NCBI RefSeq assembly: GCF_018619335.1
Contig: NZ_JAHHDX010000043.1
Location: 1 to 64,000, forward strand
DNA: 64,000 nt
Source: Alteromonas sp. ALT199
GTDB taxonomy: Bacteria; Pseudomonadota; Gammaproteobacteria; Enterobacterales; Alteromonadaceae
Direction: 5' to 3'
The notes beneath the pieces are model-generated. The model ran no database searches. It saw only the letters and a program-made list of their open reading frames with translations, and had not been told where the DNA came from. Positions 28,583 to 36,988 of this stretch are shown one piece after another; the stretch's first letter is position 1, and every line of letters starts with the position of its first letter. Position numbers and translations under genes: made by a program.

Positions 28583-29260
28583 GTGACGCGTTCGAACGTA
28601 ATTCCTATGGTGCTATTTGCAGCCATAGTTGTTTCGCTTGGGATTAACACACCGCAAGCCGCAAATGAGATTATTGCTCGTTTGTTTAATAAATCTATTT
28701 CTAATACTGAACTGCAGCCTACTCAGGCTGATGTCGAGCGCTTTCAGTCGATTTTAACTGACAAATCAGAAAAAGAAGTGCGTAACATTTTGGCTCAACG
28801 TGCGCTTGGTTCTAAAATTACCGAATCTGTGCTTGCTGATTTTGCCGATAAAAATTCAATAGCACCCGATGAAAGTGAAATCCAGTCTGCATATTCAGTA
28901 ATTAAGCTGTGGACCGTTGATTTAGACGGCGATGGCGCATACCACAATGATGAGCTTGAGCGTTATCGCTTGGCTATGGCGGAAGGCATGGCAAAAAGCT
29001 GGAAGGTGTCTAAAGTGCTGTATGAAGCCTATGGGGGTGACGTAGTCTTCCAACAAGATAATCCTTTAACGCCTGTTGGAGCTTATCAAAAACTGTTTGA
29101 ACAGTATCGGGAGCAAGGTGAGTTCGTTATTTATGACCCTGTTTTCAAAGCGGCATTTTGGAGCTCGGTGAAAATGAAATACGCGAAAACCTATGATCCA
29201 GAAAATATAGATTTTTCTCTCCCTTGGTGGGAAAAGAGCATGACTGCTTCAGAAAAATAA
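28583..29260 (+). CDS. Exported protein with a canonical EF-hand
   Basis: About 225 residues from GTG 28583, which has AGGGAAG eight bases upstream; a TTG at 28559 gives a longer form. The N-terminus (MVLFAAIVVSLGINTPQAA) is a signal peptide or anchor. A perfect 12-residue calcium loop, DLDGDGAYHNDE, lies at about 113-124 with Asp at 1, 3, 5, Gly at 6 and Glu at 12. No enzyme motif is recognised. A strong terminator follows. It lies just upstream of the secreted repeat protein but does not share its ECF-type promoter. Confidence 0.75.
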   Translation: MTRSNVIPMVLFAAIVVSLGINTPQAANEIIARLFNKSISNTELQPTQADVERFQSILTDKSEKEVRNILAQRALGSKITESVLADFADKNSIAPDESEIQSAYSVIKLWTVDLDGDGAYHNDELERYRLAMAEGMAKSWKVSKVLYEAYGGDVVFQQDNPLTPVGAYQKLFEQYREQGEFVIYDPVFKAAFWSSVKMKYAKTYDPENIDFSLPWWEKSMTASEK

Positions 29261-29263
29261 TTT

Positions 29264-29292
29264 AAAAGGCCCTGTTTTTACAGGGCTTTTTT
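29264..29292 (+). terminator. Strong intrinsic terminator after the EF-hand gene
   Basis: Stem GCCCTG/CAGGGC (29269-29274 with 29281-29286), extended by A-U pairs, loop TTTTTA, then six T. A textbook Rho-independent terminator 8 bases past the stop. Confidence 0.92.
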
Positions 29293-29320
29293 ATTGTTCG
29301 CGAAAAAACAACTCCCCAGC

Positions 29321-29347
29321 GGAATAAAACCTTTCCTTCAATCGTTA
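29321..29347 (+). promoter_or_regulatory. ECF-sigma-type promoter before the repeat-protein gene
   Basis: GGAAT (29321-29325) and CGTTA (29343-29347) separated by 17 bases, about 36 bases before the ATG. The same pair of boxes occurs before the ECF sigma operon and the S8 protease. Assigned by motif only. Confidence 0.6.
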
Positions 29348-29382
29348 TCTCTGTGTCCTTTATGAAAAACGGAGATAATCGG

Positions 29383-30234
29383 ATGAAAAAGTTAAATACT
29401 GCAATTGCACTGGCGTTAGGTATCGCGTCAACTTCAGCGCTGGCTCAAGAAGCAAACTTTTCAGCTAATACTTCAGCTAATGCTTCAACGTCTACATCAG
29501 TTTCTCTAACAAACGCGCAAGCTACAGCTCAATCAAGAATGCAGACATCGGTACAAGGCGAAACAGATACACAAAGCCAAATGTCTACGGAAAGTTCAGC
29601 TAACGCTAGTGGACAGCTATCGGCAAGCCGAACAGGCAATGACATATCAAGTGGGCAAGAATTGAATCAAGCCCCTGAAGCCGATACCGAAGACAATAGC
29701 GAAGGCAAGTTAGATCAAGCATCGGAAAATGAAGTAGCACAAACGACTACTTCAAACGCTAGCCTCTTAGCAAATAGCACTCAGCAGCTGTCTACAGTTG
29801 CAGCATCTTCACTGGTATCCAATTCGCAAACGTCGATTGATGGAGCTGTTTCTGCAACATCAGAAATGGCAACTTCGATGGCCGTACCGGTGGCAGCAAC
29901 ACTTACTAGTAGCATGACGGGGTCTCTATCAGCGCTTTCATCGGCTTCAGAAAACGTTGAACAAGTCGGTGAGCCAGGAAGTGAAGTGGAAAATGCAGAA
30001 CAGATGGTGCAAGGCTCGGCATCGGGCCAAATCGGCCTGCTAGTAAACAATAGCGTAGAAAACGCGGTAGGAAATACGCTAGAAAGCTCTATAGACGGCG
30101 TAGTTGCAGGTACTGTCGAACAAACTGTATCAGCGACTGTCGATAATACTGTAGAGAGCACGGTAAACAATACAGTGGCAAGCACTGTAAACGACAATGT
30201 AGCTTCAAGTATCTCAGGTGCACTCGGCCTTTGA
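29383..30234 (+). CDS. Secreted Ser/Thr/Asn/Ala-rich low-complexity protein with period-4 repeats
   Basis: A 283-residue exported protein: signal peptide KKLNTAIALALGIASTSALA, cleaved before QEANFS. The mature chain is dominated by Ser, Thr, Asn, Ala, Gln and Glu with almost no aromatic residues and no Cys. The C-terminal part (30109-30204) has eight consecutive four-residue units of the form xTVx (GTVE QTVS ATVD NTVE STVN NTVA STVN DNVA). This could be a surface adhesin, matrix or stalk protein, but no family is recognised. ATG 29383 has GGAG upstream; longer in-frame starts at 29353 and 29362 lack a good site. Confidence 0.72.
   Translation: MKKLNTAIALALGIASTSALAQEANFSANTSANASTSTSVSLTNAQATAQSRMQTSVQGETDTQSQMSTESSANASGQLSASRTGNDISSGQELNQAPEADTEDNSEGKLDQASENEVAQTTTSNASLLANSTQQLSTVAASSLVSNSQTSIDGAVSATSEMATSMAVPVAATLTSSMTGSLSALSSASENVEQVGEPGSEVENAEQMVQGSASGQIGLLVNNSVENAVGNTLESSIDGVVAGTVEQTVSATVDNTVESTVNNTVASTVNDNVASSISGALGL
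30109..30204 (+). repeat. Eight 12-bp units coding for a four-residue xTVx repeat
   Basis: Eight in-frame 12-bp units whose DNA has diverged (ACTGTC, ACTGTA, ACGGTA, ACAGTG cores) while the Thr-Val pattern is kept. That suggests selection on the protein. Only the last unit has Asn-Val in place of Thr-Val. Confidence 0.75.
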
Positions 30235-30440
30235 TTTACCGGCTTCAAACATTTATTTGGAGTTGGGCAAGCTTGAACTAGCACGTTAAAAAGCCATCTC
30301 AAGATCTGAATGCGGTTTGTCTAGATAGAAAGGCAAGCCGCTAATTAAGGCCTAGGCTATAGGTGCCGACACATTATCGAGCTGTTGTGCAGTCCTAGTT
30401 AAAGCGAGCTTCTCAAGTCTAATCTCACATCCCTCTTGCT

Positions 30441-30466
30441 TGAACAAAACATAGCAACAATCGCTA
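30441..30466 (+). promoter_or_regulatory. Weaker ECF-sigma-type promoter before the barrel gene
   Basis: TGAAC (30441-30445), 16 bases, then CGCTA (30462-30466), about 30 bases before ATG 30498. It differs from the other three elements at the first and last bases of the -35 box and in the middle of the -10 box. Tentative. Confidence 0.4.
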
Positions 30467-30497
30467 AGTTTCACTTTCTCTGTGGTAGGTAACAGCA

Positions 30498-31511
30498 ATG
30501 CAAACATTTCAACATTCGCCAACAAAAATCAACTTTACTTGTGTCAGTCACAAGCACTTCTCGCTCGCCGTTATTATTGTTTTACTGAGTTGTGGCGCAG
30601 CCTATGCGAGCGCTGACAGTCAGTCGCATAATGCTAAAGAAACGAGTCACGCAGACGTAAAGCAACAAACATTTTCACTTTCAGGCTCTGCCTATGTTGG
30701 GTATCGCTTTGATAGCAACGTGAGCGTAAGCGAGCTCGATACTAATTCAGATGTGGCTGACGGCGCACTGCAGTCAGAAGCACGGTTAAAGGTCTCAGTG
30801 AAGCCCACTGAAAAGTGGGGAAATGTGCTATCGGCAAGTCAGGCGAATACTAATTATCAAACGCTAAGCGAGTTTGCTCTTGACCTTACCACTTTGTCTG
30901 CAAGCACAAGCTATACGTTTGATTTCGCCAAATTAGGTGCTCACTATTATCACGCTAGCGCTAAACTTGATGGGAGCGACTTCCTAACCTATCAACAGTA
31001 TGGTTTATCTGCCGGAAAATTGTTGGGCCAGCGCACCTATTTACGCGTTAGTAGCGACCTTATCGACAAACAGTTCGAGAACACGCCTGAAGATGCGCCA
31101 ATTCGAGATAGCGAGGCTGTTGCCGTGCGCAGTGATCTGTTTTACTTTTTCGAAGGTGAAGATTTTTTTCAAATCGCACTTAAACTTCAAAATGAAGACG
31201 CTCTAAATAATGTGTTCGATTACACAGGTAAGGGTGTCGATCTTGCGTACACCTATCCTCTAGCTGTGTTTAGCAAACCCTTGAAGCTTACGGTTTCCTA
31301 TCAACTAGAAGTAAGAGATTACGCCACAGAACAAGATGGAGGTATAGGCAGGGAAGACGACAAGCATGTGGTAGAAATGAGTGCAGACTACGCCATTCAC
31401 AACAATGTCGATATCAGACTGTCTACTCAATACGGAGACTTCGCCTCTAGTGTCGAAGGCGCAGATTACCAAGAGACCATCGCTGAGTTAGGTATTAACG
31501 TTCATTTTTAA
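30498..31511 (+). CDS. Outer-membrane beta-barrel protein, function unknown
   Basis: A 337-residue protein. A long leader with a signal peptide (FSLAVIIVLLSCGAAYASA) is followed by alternating amphipathic strands (FSLSGSAYVGYRFDSNVSV, TVSYQLEVRDYATEQ) and a C-terminal Phe in NVHF, the barrel-assembly signal. It resembles SLAM/DUF560-type and similar surface-channel barrels in outline only. It lies between the secreted repeat protein and the S8 protease, so it may help export or anchor the repeat protein (inference). Confidence 0.7.
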   Translation: MQTFQHSPTKINFTCVSHKHFSLAVIIVLLSCGAAYASADSQSHNAKETSHADVKQQTFSLSGSAYVGYRFDSNVSVSELDTNSDVADGALQSEARLKVSVKPTEKWGNVLSASQANTNYQTLSEFALDLTTLSASTSYTFDFAKLGAHYYHASAKLDGSDFLTYQQYGLSAGKLLGQRTYLRVSSDLIDKQFENTPEDAPIRDSEAVAVRSDLFYFFEGEDFFQIALKLQNEDALNNVFDYTGKGVDLAYTYPLAVFSKPLKLTVSYQLEVRDYATEQDGGIGREDDKHVVEMSADYAIHNNVDIRLSTQYGDFASSVEGADYQETIAELGINVHF

Positions 31512-31553
31512 TAAATCTTAATGTAAACCTTAAGGTGGCTAGTGCCTTTAAAC

Positions 31554-32992
31554 TTAAGGCAGTACACCAAAACCAAATACGCTGTCTCGTCCGGGAGCTC
31601 CCGCATCCAACGCTAGTTTCTGCAGCCCCAGCAAGGCGGCGTTCCTTTCTTTCTCTACACGTAAAAAACATGCATACAAAGCGGTGGCGCGCGGTGAAGC
31701 CATCGAAGTTCCCGTTTGCCTAACCGTTTCTCCGTTAGGATGTGCTGCATCTACCGAGACACCAAACGCAGCAAAATCAACGTAATCACCTTGGTTCGCC
31801 CATCTGTAAATTGCCTTAGATTTATCAACTGCAGTAATAGCGAGTGTTTCTGCGTAGGCAGCGGGATACAAGGGTAAAGAAGCCGGACCCGCGTTGCCCA
31901 CAGCAGCAATAATTTGAATACCGTTTTTATCTAATTGTTTTATAACCCGCGCTAAAATGGGGTTGTCGGGCCCCGCAAGGCTCATGTTTATGGCATCAAC
32001 CTGCTGTGATGCTAAATAGTTAAGGCCTTCAATTAACGACATCAGCGTTGCGCCTTGGCTAACACTATTGCGCGAATAAAACACACTTGCGTTAAATACT
32101 TGGCTTGATTTAGGTAGCGACGCCGCAAGTAAACTCGCTACTGCCGTACCGTGATCTGAGGAAAACGCTACAGCATTTTCTTGGGATGTTGGCTGTCCAG
32201 AAACTTTTCCGTTGCCATCACCTTCACTGCTCGTATTACTATCTTGACCGTGCTCGCTCTTCTGACTTTGACCAACAATAAAAGAGGCTTGTGTTAGGCT
32301 AACGTGCGAAAGCATGGGGTGGGTAGGCACAACATGGGTATCAACCATTCCGATGCGCAAGGGTAACGAACAAGATTCAAACTTTTGCGGTGAAGCTTCT
32401 GACTTACGTTTAGACTCTGGTTTGCTTTTGTTCGTAGTCACTTCGCTTTGCGATAAGTAAATATGATTACGTCCTATTTGAGACTGCAGGTTTTTGGGTA
32501 AGCTGTTGCGAATATACGACACTTCATCCTCATTCCCCGTTATCTTTACTTTATAAAGCCACTGAGAGAGTGCAGGTAAGAACTGTGCCTCTTGTATTTC
32601 CATATTCATACCATTGAAATACGCTTTATCGGCTTCTTCACCAATAAAAAGCCACTCTTTTTCAACAGCAAGAAAACCTTTCTCGACCGTTACTTCATTA
32701 ACAATTATCTGGCCTGATTTAGATAAAATAGTTGTTGCTGCAGGGGCAATAAATTGGGGTTCGATACATGGCTAAGTGCCCCCGAAGCCAGCGTAGATAA
32801 GTCTCTAACGTCCTCTGCCGATGATTGCGCTTTTTGTCTTGCTACCTCGCGAATGGACTTTAAGTCGGAGGGCGTTTTGTCAATTACAGGCTGTACAGGA
32901 GACACCACTTGGTTCAACGTTCCTGCTAGTTGTGCTTGGGATATTGGAGCCGCAAACAACCCTACAATTGCCACAAAGAGTCTGTACTTCAT
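31554..32992 (-). pseudogene. S8 (subtilisin) serine peptidase, interrupted by a frameshift
   Basis: Two overlapping minus-strand frames make one protein. Residues from 32992 give a signal peptide (YRLFVAIVGLFAAPISQAQ) and run to a stop at 32705. The peptidase frame is open from about 32770 to the stop at 31554. Adding one C in the run at 32756-32759 (GGGG on the plus strand) joins them, ...HVSNP to QFIAPAATT.... The triad is intact in the 351-codon part starting at 32609: Asp90 (GMVDTH), His153 (DHGTAVAS) and Ser302 (GTSMASP), with Asn239 for the oxyanion hole. It is divergent from the ECF sigma operon. It could be a true mutation, a phase-variable run or a sequencing error. Confidence 0.85.
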
Positions 32993-33155
32993 TTTGCTAC
33001 CTTTACGTCAACATTGGAGCAGTTCGGTGTTTTAAGAAGGGATGGCATAAATTGTGCCATGGTTTCTAGTAGAGGCCTGTGGTTCATCGTGTACAAATGT
33101 GGTTTTAAAAGTTCACTGAAGGTCAACAGGCATTAACCACTACCTTACAGTGTAG

Positions 33156-33181
33156 TAACGAATAAAAAGAAAAAAAATTCC
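33156..33181 (-). promoter_or_regulatory. ECF-sigma-type promoter for the S8 peptidase
   Basis: On the minus strand GGAAT (33181-33177), 16 bases, CGTTA (33160-33156). Identical in boxes and spacing to the plus-strand element of the sigma operon. The peptidase start is about 160 bases downstream. Confidence 0.65.
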
Positions 33182-33239
33182 AATGCGAACTCGAGCGCCA
33201 ACACGTTTTAATCCTATTTTAAAAAATTGATTAATACGT

Positions 33240-33265
33240 GGAATAAAAACAGAAGTGGCTCGTTA
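33240..33265 (+). promoter_or_regulatory. ECF-sigma-type promoter of the sigma operon
   Basis: GGAAT (33240-33244), 16-base spacer, CGTTA (33261-33265), 36 bases before the sigma-factor ATG. The form matches the general ECF pattern GGAAC-N16-CGT, suggesting autoregulation. Confidence 0.68.
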
Positions 33266-33301
33266 ATAGAGTATTGATAACGGAAATCTTCACGAAGGTA
33301 C

Positions 33302-33805
33302 ATGAAAATGAAAGATGAGTTGACCGAACTCGTCCCGTCATTGCGAAAATTCGCATATTCACTGACGGGAAACATCCATGATGCTGATGATTTACTTCAG
33401 AACACGCTAGAGCGGTTACTAAAAAAACCGATTCCAGAGCAGGTTACGTTAATGGCATGGGCATTTAGAGTATGCCGTAATTGTTGGATAGACGAATACA
33501 GGGCAAAAAGAGTAAGGGCTAACGCCAGCGATGGCCTTTCATATGAAGCGCAATCAGCAAATAACAATGTAGATATGGATGAAGCGGTAACCCACTCTAT
33601 AACGCTGAAGCAGGTTTCAAGAGCGATGGACGAACTGCCATGTGAGCAAAGAGAAACTCTTTCTTTAGTTGCAGTGCAAGGGATGAGTTACGCCGATGCT
33701 TCAGAGGTTTTACAGGTACCGGCGGGCACCATTATGAGCAGGCTTGCTAGAGCAAGAACGAAGATATCTAACTTACTAAATGGACGAAATGAGGTGCTAT
33801 CGTGA
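33302..33805 (+). CDS. ECF-type RNA polymerase sigma factor
   Basis: A 167-residue sigma-70-family factor of ECF size. Region 2 is at about 8-75 (LRKFAYSLTGNIHDADDLLQNTLERLL, then WAFRVCRNCWIDEYRAKR), and region 4 at about 110-160 (MDELPCEQRETLSLVAVQGMSYADASEVLQVPAGTIMSRLARAR). ATG 33302 follows CGAAGG. The stop overlaps the GTG of the next gene (GTGA), so sigma and anti-sigma are translationally coupled. It probably transcribes its own operon, the divergent peptidase and nearby envelope genes carrying the same promoter boxes. Confidence 0.93.
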   Translation: MKMKDELTELVPSLRKFAYSLTGNIHDADDLLQNTLERLLKKPIPEQVTLMAWAFRVCRNCWIDEYRAKRVRANASDGLSYEAQSANNNVDMDEAVTHSITLKQVSRAMDELPCEQRETLSLVAVQGMSYADASEVLQVPAGTIMSRLARARTKISNLLNGRNEVLS

Positions 33806-34677
33806 TCTTAACTGACGAAAAACTCTCCGCGTTTTTAGACGGAGAGCTAAATTTTGCAGAGATGGACACAGTTCGCGAAGCTATAGCCCAAGACGTTACT
33901 ATTTCAGACCGCCTTGCCGCACTTGCTGAAGTAGATAGAGTAGTAAAAGTAGCTGCAGAAAAGGCTACTGCTGTAGCGTTACCTAATGAAATCGTTGCGC
34001 TTTTGAATAATGAAAATCGAGGAAGCGGCGAAAACGGAGCTGATCAAAAAGAAACGCTAGTGTCTGATGCAAGCGCAGTTAGTAAGCATAGCGCTAGTCA
34101 AAGCTCAATGAAGAATGCAACTGACAACGTCGCGCCATTTGCGCAAAAAGCGAAGAACTCTTATGACGCAAAGCGAAAACAAGCAAAGTGGAAAGGAGTG
34201 TCTCCACTTGCAGCAATAGCCGCTAGTGTAGCTGTGTTATCCGGTTTGGTGTTCTTTAATCAACAAAGTGCTGAGACTGCGCAACCTTCGCATTGGGCGA
34301 ACGTGTCGTTTGTACTTGATAGTCATCTTTCAGGTGAAGCTAAGACATTTGAGGGCGGCGTAACTGTTACTCCTCAGCTTTCTTTTTTAAATACTGATTT
34401 TAACTATTGCCGACAGGCTGAAGTGGCATCACGAAATGAACGAAGTGTACTGATTGCTTGTAAAGATAAACAAGGAGCGTGGCAACTCGCCGCAAGCAAG
34501 CTAGATGTACTGGGTTCTAGTGAAGGTCAATATCACACTGCCACTAGCACCAAATCGTTAGAAGATGAGTTAGACAACATGATGGCGTCTGCGCCATTAA
34601 ACCGAAAGCAAGAGAAAAACGCAATTGAAGCAACTTGGCTAGCTGATAAAGCCGAAGGAGTAGATGATGAAAACTAA
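33802..34677 (+). CDS. Membrane-spanning anti-sigma factor
   Basis: A 291-residue protein. The cytoplasmic N-terminus (DEKLSAFLDGELNFAEMDTV) resembles anti-sigma domains of the RsiW/RseA kind but lacks a clear zinc-binding HxxxCxxC. A single membrane helix (about 134-152, SPLAAIAASVAVLSGLVFF) leads to a periplasmic part with two Cys (NYCRQ and LIACKDK) that may form a disulfide. The GTG start overlaps the sigma gene by 4 bases. It would hold the sigma factor at the membrane until a periplasmic signal releases it (inference from architecture). Confidence 0.85.
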   Translation: MILTDEKLSAFLDGELNFAEMDTVREAIAQDVTISDRLAALAEVDRVVKVAAEKATAVALPNEIVALLNNENRGSGENGADQKETLVSDASAVSKHSASQSSMKNATDNVAPFAQKAKNSYDAKRKQAKWKGVSPLAAIAASVAVLSGLVFFNQQSAETAQPSHWANVSFVLDSHLSGEAKTFEGGVTVTPQLSFLNTDFNYCRQAEVASRNERSVLIACKDKQGAWQLAASKLDVLGSSEGQYHTATSTKSLEDELDNMMASAPLNRKQEKNAIEATWLADKAEGVDDEN

Positions 34678-35188
34678 TATTATATTTGTACTTGCGGTAT
34701 TAATTCTGGCGGGCTGTGCAAGTCAACCCGATTATAGACAAGCAGATAAAGGCGGTTTTGGTTACAACGAAAGTAAGTTAAGTGATACCCAATACCGCGT
34801 GCATTTTAAGGCAAAGGGTACGGATAAGGGAAAAGCAATGGATTACGCTATGCTGCGCGCAGCAGAGCTAACCTTATTAGAAGGTTATGACTGGTTTGTA
34901 GTTACAGACCGAGAAACTTTAGTGGACAAGGAAACAGTGAAAGCCTCGCCTGCTGCAGGGTTTAGCCAGCGTTATGCACGGGTTACTGACTGCGGTGTAC
35001 TTACTTGCCGTACGTCTTATCACCCTACAACCCAATTCGAAACTGGTGTGTATGTTGGTGGCTCTCAAAAAAGTGAAATCGAGAGTGTTTTAAACATTGA
35101 AATAGGTAAAGGTACTCGCCCAACGTCGGCAACCAGTTTTGACGCAAGAGAAGTACGCGAAAATCTAGAGCCAAAGATAGAAGAGTAG
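34664..35188 (+). CDS. Lipoprotein of the CC0125/CC1285 type
   Basis: A 174-residue lipoprotein with a type II signal peptide and lipobox LAGC (MMKTNIIFVLAVLILAGCASQ). The segment YAMLRAAELTLLEGYDWFVVTDRET is the hallmark of the CC0125/CC1285 family, of unknown function. The gene overlaps the anti-sigma gene by 14 bases and completes the sigma operon. Two adjacent ATGs (34664, 34667) are possible starts. Cys pair DCGVLTC is notable. Confidence 0.85.
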   Translation: MMKTNIIFVLAVLILAGCASQPDYRQADKGGFGYNESKLSDTQYRVHFKAKGTDKGKAMDYAMLRAAELTLLEGYDWFVVTDRETLVDKETVKASPAAGFSQRYARVTDCGVLTCRTSYHPTTQFETGVYVGGSQKSEIESVLNIEIGKGTRPTSATSFDAREVRENLEPKIEE

Positions 35189-35297
35189 GTTTGCTTTTTA
35201 CAGGTAGCTAATAAACAACGGCTTATGGTTATGTAAGCTTACTTGAATAGCACACCACAGCCTTAAACTTAATTACTGATTTTAAAACAAACGAAAA

Positions 35298-35320
35298 GGC
35301 CACAACATTAAGTTGTGGCC
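35298..35320. terminator. Terminator between the sigma operon and csbD
   Basis: A perfect 9-bp stem GGCCACAAC/GTTGTGGCC with a 5-base loop. It is followed by TTTT on the minus strand and CTCTTA on the plus strand, so it fits both convergent units. Confidence 0.75.
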
Positions 35321-35402
35321 CTCTTAAAATTTGCTCTAACAAAAGCTAATCTCAGTTAAAAATACGGCCTTTGTTTAATTACCCTAGGGCAAATACAAAT
35401 CA

Positions 35403-35594
35403 TTAGTTGAAGTATGCATCTACTTCTTTCTCAGCTTCGTCACGGCTTTTGCCATACTCCTGCTGAATCTTACCAACTAATTCTTCACGGCGACCATCAA
35501 TCACGTCTAGGTCGTCATCGGTAAGCTTACCCCATTTCTGTTGTACCTTACCTTTCATTTCTTTCCAATTACCTTCAATACGATCATTGTTCAT
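35403..35594 (-). CDS. CsbD-family stress protein
   Basis: A 63-residue hydrophilic protein matching the CsbD/YjbJ family: MNNDRIEGNWKEMKGKVQQK, then WGKLTDDDLDVIDGRREELVGKIQ and YGKSRDEAE. Members are abundant general-stress proteins with unknown biochemical role. The start has a strong AAGGAG seven bases upstream. Confidence 0.95.
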   Translation of the reverse strand: MNNDRIEGNWKEMKGKVQQKWGKLTDDDLDVIDGRREELVGKIQQEYGKSRDEAEKEVDAYFN

Positions 35595-35793
35595 AACGTG
35601 CTCTCCTTATCCAAACAATTGGTTGAGAAAACTGGCGAAAAAAGTGGCCAGTTACACTAGTGAAAGCAAATGGTATTCCATGGTGTAGGTTTTTGATAAA
35701 TAGTCAATTATCTTATTTTTAAAGTGCTGGCAATATGTTTTTCATGCAGAATTTACAAACCGTTGCAAACACTACAGAGCAATAAATCAAACA

Positions 35794-36567
35794 TCAGGCG
35801 AACGTTTTGGCGAATGCTTCGCTATCCTGCCTCTTTTCTATTTTATGCTGGTCTTCGCTACGACCTTTTTTCCAATAGCTACTTATATAAACATTCTCAT
35901 GAGCCACGGCTTTCTCATCCTTAAGCCATACTCTGATGGCTCGCATGTCAGCGAATTCGCATGCTACCCAAACTGTAGGAGTACCTTCTAGCCAATCAAG
36001 CTGTGTTATGCGATGTGGTAAAGGCTGTTCATGCTCCCATATCACCGTAATTCCTTCGGGTGTTTCAAGCGCAACCGCGTCTCTTGGATCTTGAATTTTA
36101 ATTACCGCATAGCCTTTGGCATGTGAGGGAAGCGTTGCCAGGTGGTTTCTAATACTGGGAAGTGCAGTCATATCGCCTGCCAATAGCACCCAGTCATAAT
36201 GTTCATTTAAGCCTTTGCTTGAGCCTGGACCTGCTAATGTAATGACGTCACCAGGTTTAGTACTTGTAGCCCACGCTGAAGCAGGCCCCGTTTTTCCGTC
36301 ATTTGCATGAATAACCATATCTAGAACCATTTCAGGTTTATCAGCATCGAAGTAGGCAACCGTGTAAGTGCGCATTGCCACTTGGCTCATATCAGTAGGT
36401 TCGGTAAGTGGGTTTCCGTTTTTATCGAACATAAGCTTTACGTAAGCGCCAGCGGCGACGGCAGGAAAAGAGCGAAGATCTTCACCACCCAGATGAACAC
36501 GCTGCATAGTAGGGGTTATACGAACAGACTGCATAACAATAGCTTGGCGAGGTTGTGGTTTAGACAT
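35794..36567 (-). CDS. Siderophore-interacting protein (FAD-dependent ferric reductase)
   Basis: A 257-residue ViuB/YqjH-type enzyme that releases iron from imported ferric siderophores. It has an N-terminal FAD-binding barrel (RMRHV-like QSVRITPTMQRVHLGGEDL, then MRTYTVAYFD) and a C-terminal reductase domain (VLLAGDMTALPSIRNHLATLP, WVACEFADMRAIR). The start follows AAGGAGAAGTTA. A Fur-box-like sequence lies 37 bases upstream, so iron repression is expected. No receptor or siderophore-synthesis genes adjoin, but an MFS transporter is the next gene upstream on this strand. Confidence 0.93.
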   Translation of the reverse strand: MSKPQPRQAIVMQSVRITPTMQRVHLGGEDLRSFPAVAAGAYVKLMFDKNGNPLTEPTDMSQVAMRTYTVAYFDADKPEMVLDMVIHANDGKTGPASAWATSTKPGDVITLAGPGSSKGLNEHYDWVLLAGDMTALPSIRNHLATLPSHAKGYAVIKIQDPRDAVALETPEGITVIWEHEQPLPHRITQLDWLEGTPTVWVACEFADMRAIRVWLKDEKAVAHENVYISSYWKKGRSEDQHKIEKRQDSEAFAKTFA

Positions 36568-36603
36568 TAACTTCTCCTTAAAAATTCAACCGATATTTTA
36601 TTT

Positions 36604-36622
36604 GATAATGGTTCTCATTACT
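36604..36622. promoter_or_regulatory. Fur box
   Basis: GATAATGGTTCTCATTACT matches 14 of 19 positions of the classical Fur box GATAATGATAATCATTATC, with both outer arms largely intact, upstream of the siderophore-interacting-protein gene. Confidence 0.75.
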
Positions 36623-36771
36623 ATTTCTTAAGATGAGATGATAACGTTTGTTAAATTCTATTTTTTAGATTAAAGAAGAGTTTTTTGGGTATTACTACAA
36701 CAATTAGGGTCGTGATAACGAAAGTGGAGCTTGAGAAAGCTGCTGCGGTAAAAAAGGATCAGGCAAAAGAA

Positions 36772-36791
36772 AAGGGGCTAATAAGCCCCTT
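36772..36791 (-). terminator. Terminator downstream of the MFS gene
   Basis: Stem AAGGGGCT/AGCCCCTT with a 4-base loop. On the minus strand it is followed by TTCTTTTG, so it fits the MFS transcript about 200 bases upstream of it. Confidence 0.7.
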
Positions 36792-36988
36792 AAAAAAACC
36801 ACAACATAACTTGGAAAACACATTTACACACCACAAAGACGCACACTCAACGACTTCATGTATAAAGTAAGATAGCCAAATCCTGAAAAGGTTCCGCTTT
36901 TTTAAAAATAAATGATAAAAAAATAAATATCTTTGAAAAACGTTGATAAAACACACGGGTGTGCGCCTTTGGTTTCGGCTTTTAAAAC

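Larger units (their letters stand above)
32993..33301. other. Divergent promoter region, S8 peptidase / sigma operon
   Basis: About 309 bases with no gene seen. It carries two back-to-back GGAAT-N16-CGTTA elements (annotated separately), one per direction, and an A-rich tract between them. Confidence 0.7.
36568..36988. other. Region between MFS and SIP genes
   Basis: About 420 bases with no convincing gene; a 61-codon plus-strand frame at 36685 lacks a ribosome site and covers a terminator. It contains the Fur box (36604-36622) and the MFS terminator (36772-36791). Confidence 0.6.

Noticed and set aside
29781-30302. 173-codon antisense ORF over the repeat protein
   Set aside because: It exists because the low-complexity sense gene is short of antisense stops; no domain or start site supports it.
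36685-36870. 61-codon plus-strand ORF between the SIP and MFS genes
   Set aside because: It covers the MFS terminator, has no ribosome site, and its Lys-rich product has no family.
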